Shown here: piece after piece, positions 8,456-18,050 of the stretch
How positions within the stretch are numbered: position 1 is the first letter of the stretch
Layout: each line of letters opens with the position of its first letter
Source of the DNA: Enterobacteriaceae bacterium B14
GTDB lineage: Bacteria; Pseudomonadota; Gammaproteobacteria; Enterobacterales; Enterobacteriaceae
DNA length: 64,000 nucleotides
Reading direction: 5' to 3'
NCBI GenBank assembly: GCA_000307305.1
Contig: DF158885.1
Span: 90,664-154,663, forward strand
Translations under genes and position numbers: made by a program
Notes under the pieces: model-generated
Databases searched by the model: none
Told to the model about the DNA's origin: nothing
What the model saw: only the letters and a program-made list of their open reading frames with translations

Positions 8456-10872
8456 TGAAAAACATGATGATAAAAAGACTCTCTTGGATAGTTGCCTTAG
8501 CACTGGGCTTTGCAACGATGAGCTGGGCGGAAGTCGCGGCAAACAGCAACACTGTTGTTGCGGTGCAGACGCCTCAGCCACAGACAATGCCACCTCAACA
8601 AACACCGCTGCCTCCGACTACAGGACAACCGGCTGTGCCGACAGTGCCGGTAGACCCTAATGCCCCTGCCGCACAACCTACAAGCCTGACACCAGCAATA
8701 CCACCTATGGTGGTAGATGGTGTGACGGCACCAGTACGCGATCTGAGTCTGCAATTTAAAGATGTTGCGCCACCTCCGGGCAGCATGGTGCTGCGCGGCG
8801 TTCACCCGACGAGTCAGGTTGAATTTAGCGTGCGCAGTGATGAAGTTGTCTCTAATGCGATGCTGAACCTGACTTATACGCCATCGCCAAGCCTGATCCC
8901 TGTCGATTCACACATCAAGGTGTACATGAACGATGAGCTGATGAGCGTGGTGCCTATCTATAAAGAGCAGTTGGGTAAAAAGACTACGTATCAGGTGCCG
9001 CTAGATTCACGCTATATCTCGGATTTTAACCGTATCCGGCTCGATTTTATCGGGCACTACACGGCAATTTGTGAAAACCCAGCCAATAGCGTGCTGTGGG
9101 TCGATATCAGTAAAGGCAGTAATTTAGCGCTGACTTATCAATCACTTCCGTTGAAAAACGATCTCTCACATTTCCCTGAGCCTTTTTTTGACGGACGAGA
9201 TAATCGCCCGATGGTATTGCCCATCGTTTTCAGCGCAACGCCTGATTTAGAAGAGCAGCGTGCTGCGGCGATTTTGGCATCATGGTTTGGTGTAAAAGCA
9301 CAGTGGCGCGGCCAATCGTTTAAAGTTCTGTATAACCAATTACCGGATCAGCACGGTATCGTGTTTGCTACCAACGATAAGCGGCCCGATTTCCTGCGAG
9401 ACTATCCACCCGTTCAAGGGCCAACGGTAGAGATGATCTCTCATCCTGATAACCCGTATGTGAAATTACTACTGGTTCTTGGGCGTGATGATAAAGACTT
9501 AGTGACCGCTGTTAAGGGGATTGCACAGGGTAATATTCTGTTCCGAGGCCAGAGCGTTGGCGTCGATAAAGTGGAGCAGTTACTCCCACGTAAACCTTAC
9601 GATGCACCAAACTGGGTCAGAACCGACCGCCCGATGACGTTTGCGGAATTACAGCAATATCCTGAGCAGCTTCAAGCCTCCGGCGGGCAACTCTCGCCAA
9701 TGGATTTAAACCTGAACTTACCACCAGACCTGTTCCTATTACGCAGCTCCGGTATCGATATGAATCTGAAATATCGCTACACCGCACCGCTATTGCAGGA
9801 TGAGTCTCGTTTAAATGTCAGCTTGAATAACCAGTTTATGCGTGCATTTCCTCTGCGCTCGGTGGAGAAAGACAACAGCTCATTGATGCGTTTACCTATC
9901 GTACAAGGGCTGTTGGATAAAGACGATGAGCTTTCCATACCTGCGTTAAAGCTAGGAGCGACTAATCAGCTTCGGTTTGATTTCTCCTTCTCCTCTATCG
10001 TAGGCAGTACCAAAGAGGGGTTGTGCCAAACGCAGCTTCCAGTGACCAACCACGCAATCATCGACGGTAGCTCTACCATCGATTTCTCCGGCTATCGTCA
10101 CTTCCTAGCCATGCCAGATCTGCGCTCGTTTTCTAATGCGGGTTTCCCATTTAGCCGTATGGCCGATCTCACCGATACGGTGGTCATGGTCATGAAAGCA
10201 CCGAAAGCAGAGCAGGTTGCTGCCCTGTTGAGCTTCACTGGGCATGTCGGGGCAGATACGGGGTATCCGGCGCTGAATGTTCGTCTGGCAGATGATTGGA
10301 GCACCGTAAAAGGGCTTGATGCAGACTTGATGCTGATAGGCGTGATCCCGCCTGAGTTACGTGACGATACCAAGATGAGTTTATTGGTGAATGAGACGCT
10401 AAGTTGGGTAAAAGAACCATTGATTAAGCGTACTTATATTCCCAACACTACACCACCAGATGATGAGGCGACACCAGACAGTAAAACGACGATAACATCC
10501 GAGGGGGCAATGGCAGCCATTATCGGGTTCCAGTCGCCGTTTAATGAGCAGAGAAGTGTCATTGCTATGTTGGCCGACAGTAGCCGAGGCTATGAGCTGC
10601 TAAATGATGCGTTGAACGACGGTGGTAAACGTGCCGCGATCTTCGGCTCGGTGGCAGTAATTCGGGAGTCTGGCGTAAACAGTTTACGCGTGGGCGATGT
10701 GTATTACGTGGGGTATCTCCCTTGGTGGGAACGTCTCTGGCATTCACTAGAGACTCACCCATTTTTGCTGGCGGCACTAGCGGTATTTGTTGTTGTGTTG
10801 ATAGCTATGATGTTGTGGCGCGCACTGCGTGGATTAAGCCACCGTCGTCTATCACCAGATGAGCGAGACTAG
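8455..10872 (+). CDS. bcsB: BcsB, periplasmic cellulose synthase subunit
   Basis: Periplasmic partner of BcsA that guides the nascent glucan. ATG 8455 overlaps the bcsA stop (TGATG). Residues 1-24 form a signal peptide ending near SWA. A Pro/Thr/Gln-rich low-complexity linker follows (about residues 35-80), longer than I recall for E. coli. The body has the alternating carbohydrate-binding and flavodoxin-like domains of the family, including SKGSNLALTYQSLP. A C-terminal anchor helix (about 770-795, FLLAALAVFVVVLIAMML) inserts into the membrane next to BcsA. 805 residues, a normal length. Confidence 0.96.
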   Translation: MKNMMIKRLSWIVALALGFATMSWAEVAANSNTVVAVQTPQPQTMPPQQTPLPPTTGQPAVPTVPVDPNAPAAQPTSLTPAIPPMVVDGVTAPVRDLSLQFKDVAPPPGSMVLRGVHPTSQVEFSVRSDEVVSNAMLNLTYTPSPSLIPVDSHIKVYMNDELMSVVPIYKEQLGKKTTYQVPLDSRYISDFNRIRLDFIGHYTAICENPANSVLWVDISKGSNLALTYQSLPLKNDLSHFPEPFFDGRDNRPMVLPIVFSATPDLEEQRAAAILASWFGVKAQWRGQSFKVLYNQLPDQHGIVFATNDKRPDFLRDYPPVQGPTVEMISHPDNPYVKLLLVLGRDDKDLVTAVKGIAQGNILFRGQSVGVDKVEQLLPRKPYDAPNWVRTDRPMTFAELQQYPEQLQASGGQLSPMDLNLNLPPDLFLLRSSGIDMNLKYRYTAPLLQDESRLNVSLNNQFMRAFPLRSVEKDNSSLMRLPIVQGLLDKDDELSIPALKLGATNQLRFDFSFSSIVGSTKEGLCQTQLPVTNHAIIDGSSTIDFSGYRHFLAMPDLRSFSNAGFPFSRMADLTDTVVMVMKAPKAEQVAALLSFTGHVGADTGYPALNVRLADDWSTVKGLDADLMLIGVIPPELRDDTKMSLLVNETLSWVKEPLIKRTYIPNTTPPDDEATPDSKTTITSEGAMAAIIGFQSPFNEQRSVIAMLADSSRGYELLNDALNDGGKRAAIFGSVAVIRESGVNSLRVGDVYYVGYLPWWERLWHSLETHPFLLAALAVFVVVLIAMMLWRALRGLSHRRLSPDERD

Positions 10873-10879
10873 AATCAAA

Positions 10880-12013
10880 ATGTTGAAAAAGCGGTTACCG
10901 TGCTTATTGGTACTGATAGGCACGTTGTTAACATTCGTATCGGCAGCACAAGCGGTGGAGGACTGTAAGGAGAGCAGCTGGCCCGCTTGGCAGAGTTTTA
11001 AACAAAATTATATTCACCATGGTCGAGTGATCGATACCAGTGATAAACGGCAGATTACGACGTCGGAGGGGCAGAGCTATGGGTTGTTTTTTGCTTTGGT
11101 TGCCAACGACCGTAACACGTTTAAAGAGCTACTGACGTGGACGGAAAATAATCTGGCAGCGGGTGATTTAACATCGCATTTACCTGCGTGGGTCTGGGGG
11201 AAACATGACTCAGGCGAGTGGGGTGTTTTAGATGCTAACTCGGCGTCGGATTCCGATCTCTGGATAGCCTATGACCTTCTCGAAGCGGGCAGATTGTGGA
11301 ATAACCACGGTTATCAATCGCTCGGAACACTATTGCTACAGCGTGCTGCGCGTGAAGAAGTAAAAACGTTGCCAGGGCTTGGCGAAATGCTTCTTCCTGG
11401 GAAAGTGGGTTTTGAACTTGGTAATACATGGCGCCTAAACCCAAGCTACCAGCCACCGCAGTTATTGGCTCGTTTTAGCCCCCTTAAAGGCCCATGGGCT
11501 GGCGTTGCCAAGAGCAATTTTAGCCTACTGACAGAGGGAGCAAAGAAGGGGCTGGCACCGGATTGGATGATGTGGAATAACGAATCTGGCTGGCAAGCGG
11601 ATAAAGTGACTGGTGCTGTTGGTAGCTATAACGCGATCCGTGTTTATCTGTGGATTGGCATGATGGCGGATAATGACCCGCAAAAAGCGACGCTGCTTGC
11701 GCATTATCAGCCGATGGCCGCGTTGACTCGTGAAGTGGGTGTTCCCCCTGAAATAGTAAATACTGCCGGTGGGCATAGCAGAGGAATGGGACCGATTGGT
11801 TTTTCCGCCGCGCTACTGCCCTTTGTGGCAAACGATCCTGACTTGTTGGCTAAACTGCGCGAAAACCTGAAAATCTCACCTCCCGGAGATAATGTTTACT
11901 ACTCCTCTGTACTGGCTTTGTATGGTCAAGGCTGGGATGAGAAACGTTATCGCTTTAATCGCCAGGGTGAGCTTTTGCCCGCTTGGAGCCAGCAATGCAC
12001 AAGTACAAATTAA
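10880..12013 (+). CDS. bcsZ: BcsZ, GH8 periplasmic endo-beta-1,4-glucanase
   Basis: Secreted GH8 cellulase that trims or releases glucan and is needed for normal cellulose output. ATG 10880 gives a clean signal peptide (LLVLIGTLLTFVSAAQA); an ATG at 10859 would overlap bcsB and put polar residues before it. 377 residues. The catalytic acid Glu is present in TTSEGQSYG (E55 of E. coli), as is the NSASDSD segment. Odd point: the catalytic base, Asp243 in the E. coli motif SYDAIR, is Asn here. The codon at 11630-11632 is AAC (residue 251, motif SYNAIR). Some GH8 enzymes of another subfamily also have Asn there and use a different base. Hydrolytic activity of this copy is therefore doubtful. The end overlaps bcsC by 19 bases. 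Confidence 0.93.
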   Translation: MLKKRLPCLLVLIGTLLTFVSAAQAVEDCKESSWPAWQSFKQNYIHHGRVIDTSDKRQITTSEGQSYGLFFALVANDRNTFKELLTWTENNLAAGDLTSHLPAWVWGKHDSGEWGVLDANSASDSDLWIAYDLLEAGRLWNNHGYQSLGTLLLQRAAREEVKTLPGLGEMLLPGKVGFELGNTWRLNPSYQPPQLLARFSPLKGPWAGVAKSNFSLLTEGAKKGLAPDWMMWNNESGWQADKVTGAVGSYNAIRVYLWIGMMADNDPQKATLLAHYQPMAALTREVGVPPEIVNTAGGHSRGMGPIGFSAALLPFVANDPDLLAKLRENLKISPPGDNVYYSSVLALYGQGWDEKRYRFNRQGELLPAWSQQCTSTN

Positions 12014-15000
12014 ACTGGTTAGGATTGCTGTCATTAAGTGTGATAGCGCCTTGTGCGCACTCAGCTGAGCGGGTGACGCCGGAAGCGTGGCTATTAGAAC
12101 AAATTCGGATTGGTGAAGCGACGCATAAAGACGATCTGGTTAAAGAGTCCCTCTATCGTCTGGAGTCTATCACCCCTAATAATCCTGATGTGATGGGCGC
12201 CAGAATGCGCTACCTGATGCGTCAGGGTAAGCTTAATCAGGCAAAGCAGCTGTTAGACCAACTGGGTAAGTTGGCCCCTAACTCAGAGGCTTACCGTACA
12301 GCGCAGCTAAACTACCTATTGTCGCAGCCACAAGGGCGGCAAAAACTACAGCAGGCACGTTTACTATCGACAGGCGGACAGCTTGAAAAAGCCAAAGCAG
12401 CCTATGATGAGCTGTTTAACGGTGATTTTCCTACCGTTGATCTTGCGTTGGAGTATTGGCGCTTAGTGGCTCGCCTGCCTAACCAAGAGAAAACGGCGGA
12501 AGCGAAGCTTGAAGCGTTAAATAAACGCTATCCCAATAGCCCTGATGTGCAACAGGCTCTCGCCAGAACCTACTTTAGCCAAGATAGATATGCTAAGGGG
12601 TTCGATATGTTAGCGCTGATGGCTAAAGATTCTCAGGGGCGCGATAACGCCTCCAATATGTGGCAAGAGAAGTTAAAAGCCATGCCTGTGGGGCCAGAGA
12701 GTGTCGCTATGTGGCAGCGCTATCTCACTCTGTTTAGCGATGGGCCTCAGGTGTTGGCGGCACGGCAAGAGTTGGAGCGGCAGAAAACGCTGCTGGCAGA
12801 CCCCGCTTACCGAGCAAGATCCAGTGGGCTTGCAAAGCTGGATAAAGGCCAGAACAGAGGCGCGATTGGCGATCTGCAAACGGCACTGAAGAACACACCA
12901 AACGATGCCGAAGTATTGGGCGCGTTGGGGCAGGCTTATTCCCGATCCGGTTTAAAAGCGAAAGCATTGGCGCTGTTTGAACGCGCGAAAAAAGCGGATA
13001 CGGAGGGTGAGAGCGGGGATAAATGGGATAGCCTGATTCAATCTACGCGCTATTGGTTGCTGATATCGGCGGGCGATGCGGCGTTGAAGGCGCAGAATTT
13101 GGCTCAGGCAAGCAAGCTATATCGTCAAGCCCGCAGAGTAGACAACACAGATAGCTCTGCCGTTGTGGGGTTGGGTGATGTTGCCGTGGCTCAGAAGAAC
13201 GATCCCGAGGCTGAACGTTATTATCAACAGGCATTGCGCTTAGAGCCAGACAGCGGTAGTGCTACTCGTGGGCTGGTGGGGGTTTATCAGCGCCAGTCAC
13301 CACAAAAGGCTCTCGATTATCTCTCTCATTTATCTCGGCAGCGCCAGAAAGAAATGCGTGGCACGCTCGAGTCCATCAAAGTCGACATGTTGAAAGATGA
13401 GGCCGAGCAACTGATTGCCAAGCAGCAGTGGGCTGAGGCAGAAAGAAAACTACGCGAAGCTCAGCCAATGGCAAAAGACGATATTTGGCTAGTCTATCGG
13501 TTAGCCAGAACGCTGCAAGAGCAAAAAAGATTGAGCGAAGGTGATGCCGCATTTGCTCATTTTCGTATGCAAAATTTCGGTAATAAACCCGTCGACCAAC
13601 AATACGTTTATGCCTATGCGCTCTATTTGTCGGGTTCAGACCGCGATGACTTGGCTTTAGATACCCTCGCCTCTTTGCCTAAAACGCAGTGGGACGACAA
13701 TATGCGTGAAATGTCGCAGCGTTTAACGCTACAGCGGCTGGTTGATCGTGCTCAGAAAATGCGGGATGGGGGTGATGAAGCGGGGGCTATTGCTCTGCTG
13801 AAACAGCAACCGGCAAATACCCAGTTAGATCTGGTGCTAGCTGATTGGGCGTTGCAGCGTGAAGATAATGCAGAGGCGCTTGCAGAGTATCGGAAAATAT
13901 TAGCGAAAGAGCCGCACAATGAAGATGCCCTTCTTGGTCAGGTTGAAGCGCTTTTAGCAGATGGTCAGGATGAGGCCGCCAGAGAGCAGCTAACCAACGC
14001 GGGTATCGAAGTGAAACCGGATGCAATGGGCGCAGGACGCCGCTTGGCGAATGCGTGGCAGATGATTGGCGATAGCCAACAGGCCGAAAAAATATTCGCT
14101 GTATTAAAACCTGCAGCGAAAGGAGTACGCTCTCAGGATAGTGCATGGCTATTGCGTGATGCAGCCAGAGTTGAACGGGCAGCAGGTAACCCGACACAAG
14201 CGTTAGAGGATTACCGTGGGGCGATGTATGCCGGAGGGATAAGCCCCACCGCCAAGCTGGATGATGAGACGTTTACCCGTTATACGCGTAACAACCCGAC
14301 CGATGATTGGTTAACACGCAGTATCCGCGCTGATGCTGCCGATCTCTATCGTCAGCAGACCACCACTATCACTATGGACTATGACTATTGGGGCTCTAGT
14401 GGTACGCCGGGTTATTCCGATTTGAAAGCCATGACGGCGATGTTCCATGCGGAGACACCGCTCTATGACGGAAGATTGTTCTTTCGCACTGATGGTGTCG
14501 ATATGAACCCCGGTAGTTTTAAGCATGATAGCAATGGCGTATTTTCTGAGGATTTCGGCACCTGTGAGGTTGGCTGCGTTGGTAATAGCAATCAGAAAGC
14601 GCGAGGGGCAAGCGTCGCCGTCGGCTGGTTTAACGACCGCTGGAATATGGATATTGGTACAACGCCGATGGGTTTTGACGTTGTGGATGTTGTCGGTGGG
14701 CTAAGTTACGACTTTGACTGGCAAAATATTGGCTGGACACTACATGGTTCACGCAGGCCTATCTCTAGTTCTGTTCTCTCTTTCTCTGGGGCCAAAGACC
14801 CGCTGACAGGAAAAACCTGGGGCGGCGTTCGCGCGACAGGGGGCGGCATTGGGGCGAGCTATGACAGCGGTGGTGATCACGGTGTATGGAGTGATTTAAG
14901 CGCCCATAGCCTCACAGGTAAAAATGTGCCCGATAACCAGCGTATGCGATTTATGGCCGGGTATTACTACAAGCTCATCAATGAAGATAATCGCCGAGTG

Positions 15001-15525
15001 TCTGTCGGGCTTAACACCATGTTATGGCACTACCAGAAGGATTTAAGCGGTTATACGTTGGGGCAAGGGGGTTACTATAGCCCGCAGAAATACCTCTCTT
15101 TCGCCGTTCCGGTTAACTATCGTGAACGTACCACGAACTGGTCATGGGAGATCAACGGCGCCGTTTCTTGGTCTCACTCCTCTACCAATGACAGCAGCCG
15201 CTATCCAATTAAAGGCTTGCTGCCGTCTTACGACCAGCTGTGTATCCAATACAATACCTGTGACGTAGAGGAAGATGCGTACAATACGGTGGTAAACAGT
15301 AAAAGCAAAGGCAGTAGCAGCAGTGGCTTCGGCTATACCGCCAGAGCGATTGTTGAGCGTAGGCTCGATTCTCACTGGACACTGGGGGCGGGGGTTGATA
15401 TTCAACAAGCGAAAGATTATGCACCTAGCCATGCTTTGCTTTATCTGCGCTACTCTTTCTCTCCTTGGCAGGGTGATTTAGATATGCCACCGAAGCCATT
15501 AACACCGTACGCAGATTTTAAATAA
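11995..15525 (+). CDS. bcsC: BcsC, outer-membrane cellulose export porin with TPR scaffold
   Basis: Exports cellulose through the outer membrane. 1176 residues from ATG 11995 (a TTG at 11983 would add four residues). A signal peptide (to about residue 24, CAHSAE) is followed by a long TPR superhelix to about residue 770, with repeats such as DAEVLGALGQAYSRSGLKAK and SSAVVGLGDVAVAQ. The C-terminal 350 residues are the BcsC outer-membrane barrel, beginning around TTTITMDYDYWGSSGTPGYS and ending near LLYLRYSFSPW. Length and order match E. coli BcsC. It is the last gene of bcsRQABZC and is followed by a terminator. Confidence 0.96.
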   Translation: MHKYKLNWLGLLSLSVIAPCAHSAERVTPEAWLLEQIRIGEATHKDDLVKESLYRLESITPNNPDVMGARMRYLMRQGKLNQAKQLLDQLGKLAPNSEAYRTAQLNYLLSQPQGRQKLQQARLLSTGGQLEKAKAAYDELFNGDFPTVDLALEYWRLVARLPNQEKTAEAKLEALNKRYPNSPDVQQALARTYFSQDRYAKGFDMLALMAKDSQGRDNASNMWQEKLKAMPVGPESVAMWQRYLTLFSDGPQVLAARQELERQKTLLADPAYRARSSGLAKLDKGQNRGAIGDLQTALKNTPNDAEVLGALGQAYSRSGLKAKALALFERAKKADTEGESGDKWDSLIQSTRYWLLISAGDAALKAQNLAQASKLYRQARRVDNTDSSAVVGLGDVAVAQKNDPEAERYYQQALRLEPDSGSATRGLVGVYQRQSPQKALDYLSHLSRQRQKEMRGTLESIKVDMLKDEAEQLIAKQQWAEAERKLREAQPMAKDDIWLVYRLARTLQEQKRLSEGDAAFAHFRMQNFGNKPVDQQYVYAYALYLSGSDRDDLALDTLASLPKTQWDDNMREMSQRLTLQRLVDRAQKMRDGGDEAGAIALLKQQPANTQLDLVLADWALQREDNAEALAEYRKILAKEPHNEDALLGQVEALLADGQDEAAREQLTNAGIEVKPDAMGAGRRLANAWQMIGDSQQAEKIFAVLKPAAKGVRSQDSAWLLRDAARVERAAGNPTQALEDYRGAMYAGGISPTAKLDDETFTRYTRNNPTDDWLTRSIRADAADLYRQQTTTITMDYDYWGSSGTPGYSDLKAMTAMFHAETPLYDGRLFFRTDGVDMNPGSFKHDSNGVFSEDFGTCEVGCVGNSNQKARGASVAVGWFNDRWNMDIGTTPMGFDVVDVVGGLSYDFDWQNIGWTLHGSRRPISSSVLSFSGAKDPLTGKTWGGVRATGGGIGASYDSGGDHGVWSDLSAHSLTGKNVPDNQRMRFMAGYYYKLINEDNRRVSVGLNTMLWHYQKDLSGYTLGQGGYYSPQKYLSFAVPVNYRERTTNWSWEINGAVSWSHSSTNDSSRYPIKGLLPSYDQLCIQYNTCDVEEDAYNTVVNSKSKGSSSSGFGYTARAIVERRLDSHWTLGAGVDIQQAKDYAPSHALLYLRYSFSPWQGDLDMPPKPLTPYADFK

Positions 15526-15556
15526 TGGTAGAGATTCCATAGAATTGGTTCTATCT

Positions 15557-15623
15557 CCCCATAAACGGCGACGACTTTTGATAACTTTGCTTTAAGTTTG
15601 TCGTTTATGGGCGTCCTTTTTTA
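15557..15623 (+). terminator. terminator after bcsC
   Basis: Long-loop inverted repeat CCCATAAACG...CGTTTATGGG (15558-15567 with 15602-15611) followed by a T-run, ending the bcsRQABZC transcript before the next gene. Confidence 0.7.
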
Positions 15624-15718
15624 ATCGTTAATCAAGTATACTCTGCGGCTAGAATGCAATTATGGTATGAGGCAGGCAGTTGCCTACGTATTGCCTTATA
15701 TTAAAGCGGAGAGGTCGT

Positions 15719-17713
15719 TTGCGAGTTAGTCGTTCGTTAACCATAAAACAGATGGTTGTTGTGTCCTCTGTGGCGCTGGTAACAATCTTTATGTTTATTT
15801 CGATTCAGCTTTTCCACTTTGTGGATCAGCGTCGTGATGACTATGTTTTGCAAATGAAGAACATCGCTCACTCTGTAGAGCTTCCTCTTTCCGAAGCCAT
15901 GTTTAACATGGAACTCTATAAAGCGCAGTATATTCTAGACAACCTGAATTCGCTGGGAGTGTTAAGCCGCGCTGATATCATGTTGCCCAACGAATTCAGA
16001 GCTCTCCACGGTAAATTCCCAAATGAGCAGAACGTCCCTGTCTGGATAAACAGGATGTTCGATCTGCCATTACAAACTACTATTCCACTCTATTCCCCTT
16101 ATCAAGGCGTACCTGTAGCGGAGCCGATTGGTTCTCTTGTTCTACAAGTTGATTCCTATCGTATGTACCGTTTTATTATGGATACGATTGCGACAATGGT
16201 AGTGACATATCTGCTACTGGTTTTGATCCTGTCTATTGCTATCAGCTGGTGTATTAACCGCCTGCTTGTTTATCCCCTGCGGGCGATTGCGCTCGATTTG
16301 CACGATATGGCACTGGATACACCAGAGCACCATGTACTGACGCTTTCCGCTCAACATAAAGATGATGAGTTGGGTTTACTGGTGAGAAACTATAACCGGA
16401 ATCAGCAGGCATTAACGAAGGCGTATAAGGCCCTCAGCCGTATGAGTACGCGCTATCCTGTGACCGATTTACCGAATTCGCGCCTGTTCAAAGAGCTTGT
16501 TCAGCAGCACTTACTTACGGCAACCAAGAACAATACGGGGTTTAGCCTATTGATGATCCGTGTGCAAACGCTGACGGAAACTATTGGTGTGCTAGAGACA
16601 GACCAGCAATCTCAATTGATAAAAGATATTGCTGAGCGCCTAAAACGTAATGAAAATGAGCACTGCCTTGTGGCGCAACTCGGGCCAGGCGAGTTTGCAC
16701 TGTTGGCGAAAGGGAACGAAAGCCCGACACAAGGGATGTTACTGGCACGCCATATTCTAGAGCAGCTTAATGAGCCGCTATGCTTGCAAGACATTGAGTT
16801 ACGGCCTTCTGCCAGTATCGGTATTTCGCATTACCCTGATGATGGTGATACGGCTGATTCGCTGATACGTCGAGCTCATTCGGCAATGACCTCTGCCCAG
16901 AAGCAGAGCCAAAATACCATTCTGTTCTTCGAACCACGATTAACCGAGATAACCCAGAACCGCTTAACGCAGGAAAGTGCGATTCTCAAAGGGATGGAGC
17001 AGGGACAATTTAGCCTCTATTATCAACCACAAATTGATATGAGTACGGGTAAGATCTCAGGGGCAGAGGCGCTGTTACGCTGGTATCACAATGGCGTGTT
17101 ACAGGGATACCCAGATGATTTTATCCCTTTAGCAGAAGAGACAGGCTTAATGCTTCCCTTAGGGGATTGGGTGCTGGAAGAGGCGTGCCGAGTATTAGCC
17201 GAATGGCAGAAACAGGGTATCCAATTACCGCTGTGCGTTAATCTCTCCGGTATGCAGATTCAGGTCGATAATATTGTGTTCCGCGTGGAAGAGCTGATCA
17301 ACTCCTATCAGATTGAGCCGGGTTTATTAACGCTAGAGATCACGGAAACGGCTCGCATTGAGGATTTAAACCTTGAGCTGCCTAAACTGCAACAGTTGCG
17401 GGCGCTGGGGGTTTCTCTGGCACTGGACGATTTTGGAACAGGGTACTCTAGCCTAACCTACCTGCATCGCCTGCCTGTTGATGTGGTAAAAATTGACCGG
17501 AGCTTTATTCAAGGTTTACCCGATGATAATGCGTTGGCTAGGATCCTTGGCACAATTGCTGACGTCTTTAAACTCGATGTTATTGCCGAAGGGGTAGAAA
17601 ACGAAGAGCAGAAAGAGTGGCTTCTGGCTCATGGTATCCACTGTGCGCAAGGCTATCTCTACTCACCCGCTATCCCTCGGGAAGAGTTCGAGAAGGCTTA
17701 TTTGTTCAAGTAA
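15719..17713 (+). CDS. PdeK/HmsP-like GGDEF-EAL c-di-GMP phosphodiesterase
   Basis: Membrane-bound c-di-GMP phosphodiesterase, homologous along its length to E. coli PdeK (YhjK), which also lies next to bcsC, and related to Yersinia HmsP. An N-terminal helix, a periplasmic sensor region (about 35-160), a second helix and a HAMP-like segment precede a degenerate GGDEF domain (GPGEF near residue 323). The EAL domain is intact, with SGAEALLRW (about 447), EITETARIEDL, LDDFGTGYSSL and KIDRSF. The product should therefore degrade, not make, c-di-GMP. I chose TTG 15719: GGAGAGG at 15708-15714 precedes it, and LRVSRSLTIKQM matches the E. coli start. Probably tunes BcsA locally by removing its activator. 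Confidence 0.88.
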   Translation: MRVSRSLTIKQMVVVSSVALVTIFMFISIQLFHFVDQRRDDYVLQMKNIAHSVELPLSEAMFNMELYKAQYILDNLNSLGVLSRADIMLPNEFRALHGKFPNEQNVPVWINRMFDLPLQTTIPLYSPYQGVPVAEPIGSLVLQVDSYRMYRFIMDTIATMVVTYLLLVLILSIAISWCINRLLVYPLRAIALDLHDMALDTPEHHVLTLSAQHKDDELGLLVRNYNRNQQALTKAYKALSRMSTRYPVTDLPNSRLFKELVQQHLLTATKNNTGFSLLMIRVQTLTETIGVLETDQQSQLIKDIAERLKRNENEHCLVAQLGPGEFALLAKGNESPTQGMLLARHILEQLNEPLCLQDIELRPSASIGISHYPDDGDTADSLIRRAHSAMTSAQKQSQNTILFFEPRLTEITQNRLTQESAILKGMEQGQFSLYYQPQIDMSTGKISGAEALLRWYHNGVLQGYPDDFIPLAEETGLMLPLGDWVLEEACRVLAEWQKQGIQLPLCVNLSGMQIQVDNIVFRVEELINSYQIEPGLLTLEITETARIEDLNLELPKLQQLRALGVSLALDDFGTGYSSLTYLHRLPVDVVKIDRSFIQGLPDDNALARILGTIADVFKLDVIAEGVENEEQKEWLLAHGIHCAQGYLYSPAIPREEFEKAYLFK

Positions 17714-18050
17714 GCCACGAACATAATCACCCTATTCTGAAAAAACGCCTGCAAGGCAGGCTCCTCTCTTTTTCCCTTTTCGCTCGTTATTCCCCCTTTC
17801 ATTTATCCCAGTGCAATAGACCTTAGCTTATAAAACTGGCGATACTCTGATGGTAAGAATAATTTCCTGAAATATGCATGGTTATTGAGTTTTTATGAAT
17901 GACTTAATCAATATATAGCGATTTTCTTACTTCTCTCTCGGGATTAGGATGCTTTTGCCGACAAATATCGGCCTGATGAAAGTACGGCTTTTATCGTGTT
18001 TGAATGTCTTAAGGAATGGTTTGAACGATAAATAAAATGGAGAGGGAGTG
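17714..18050. other. intergenic region with terminator, upstream of solute-binding protein gene
   Basis: No gene. A hairpin GCCTGC-AAG-GCAGGC at 17747-17761, followed by a pyrimidine-rich T tract, can terminate the phosphodiesterase gene. A small inverted repeat GCCGA-N6-TCGGC lies at 17957-17972. The rest is AT-rich and should hold the promoter of the next gene, but I see no convincing -35/-10 pair. Confidence 0.5.
17747..17775 (+). terminator. terminator after the GGDEF-EAL gene
   Basis: Perfect six-base stem GCCTGC/GCAGGC with a three-base loop, then a CT-rich tract containing five T residues. Confidence 0.7.

Noticed and set aside
16684-16698. Phosphodiesterase protein as a diguanylate cyclase
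   Set aside because: The GGDEF motif is degraded to GPGEF whereas the EAL site is intact; the HmsP/PdeK pattern indicates a phosphodiesterase.
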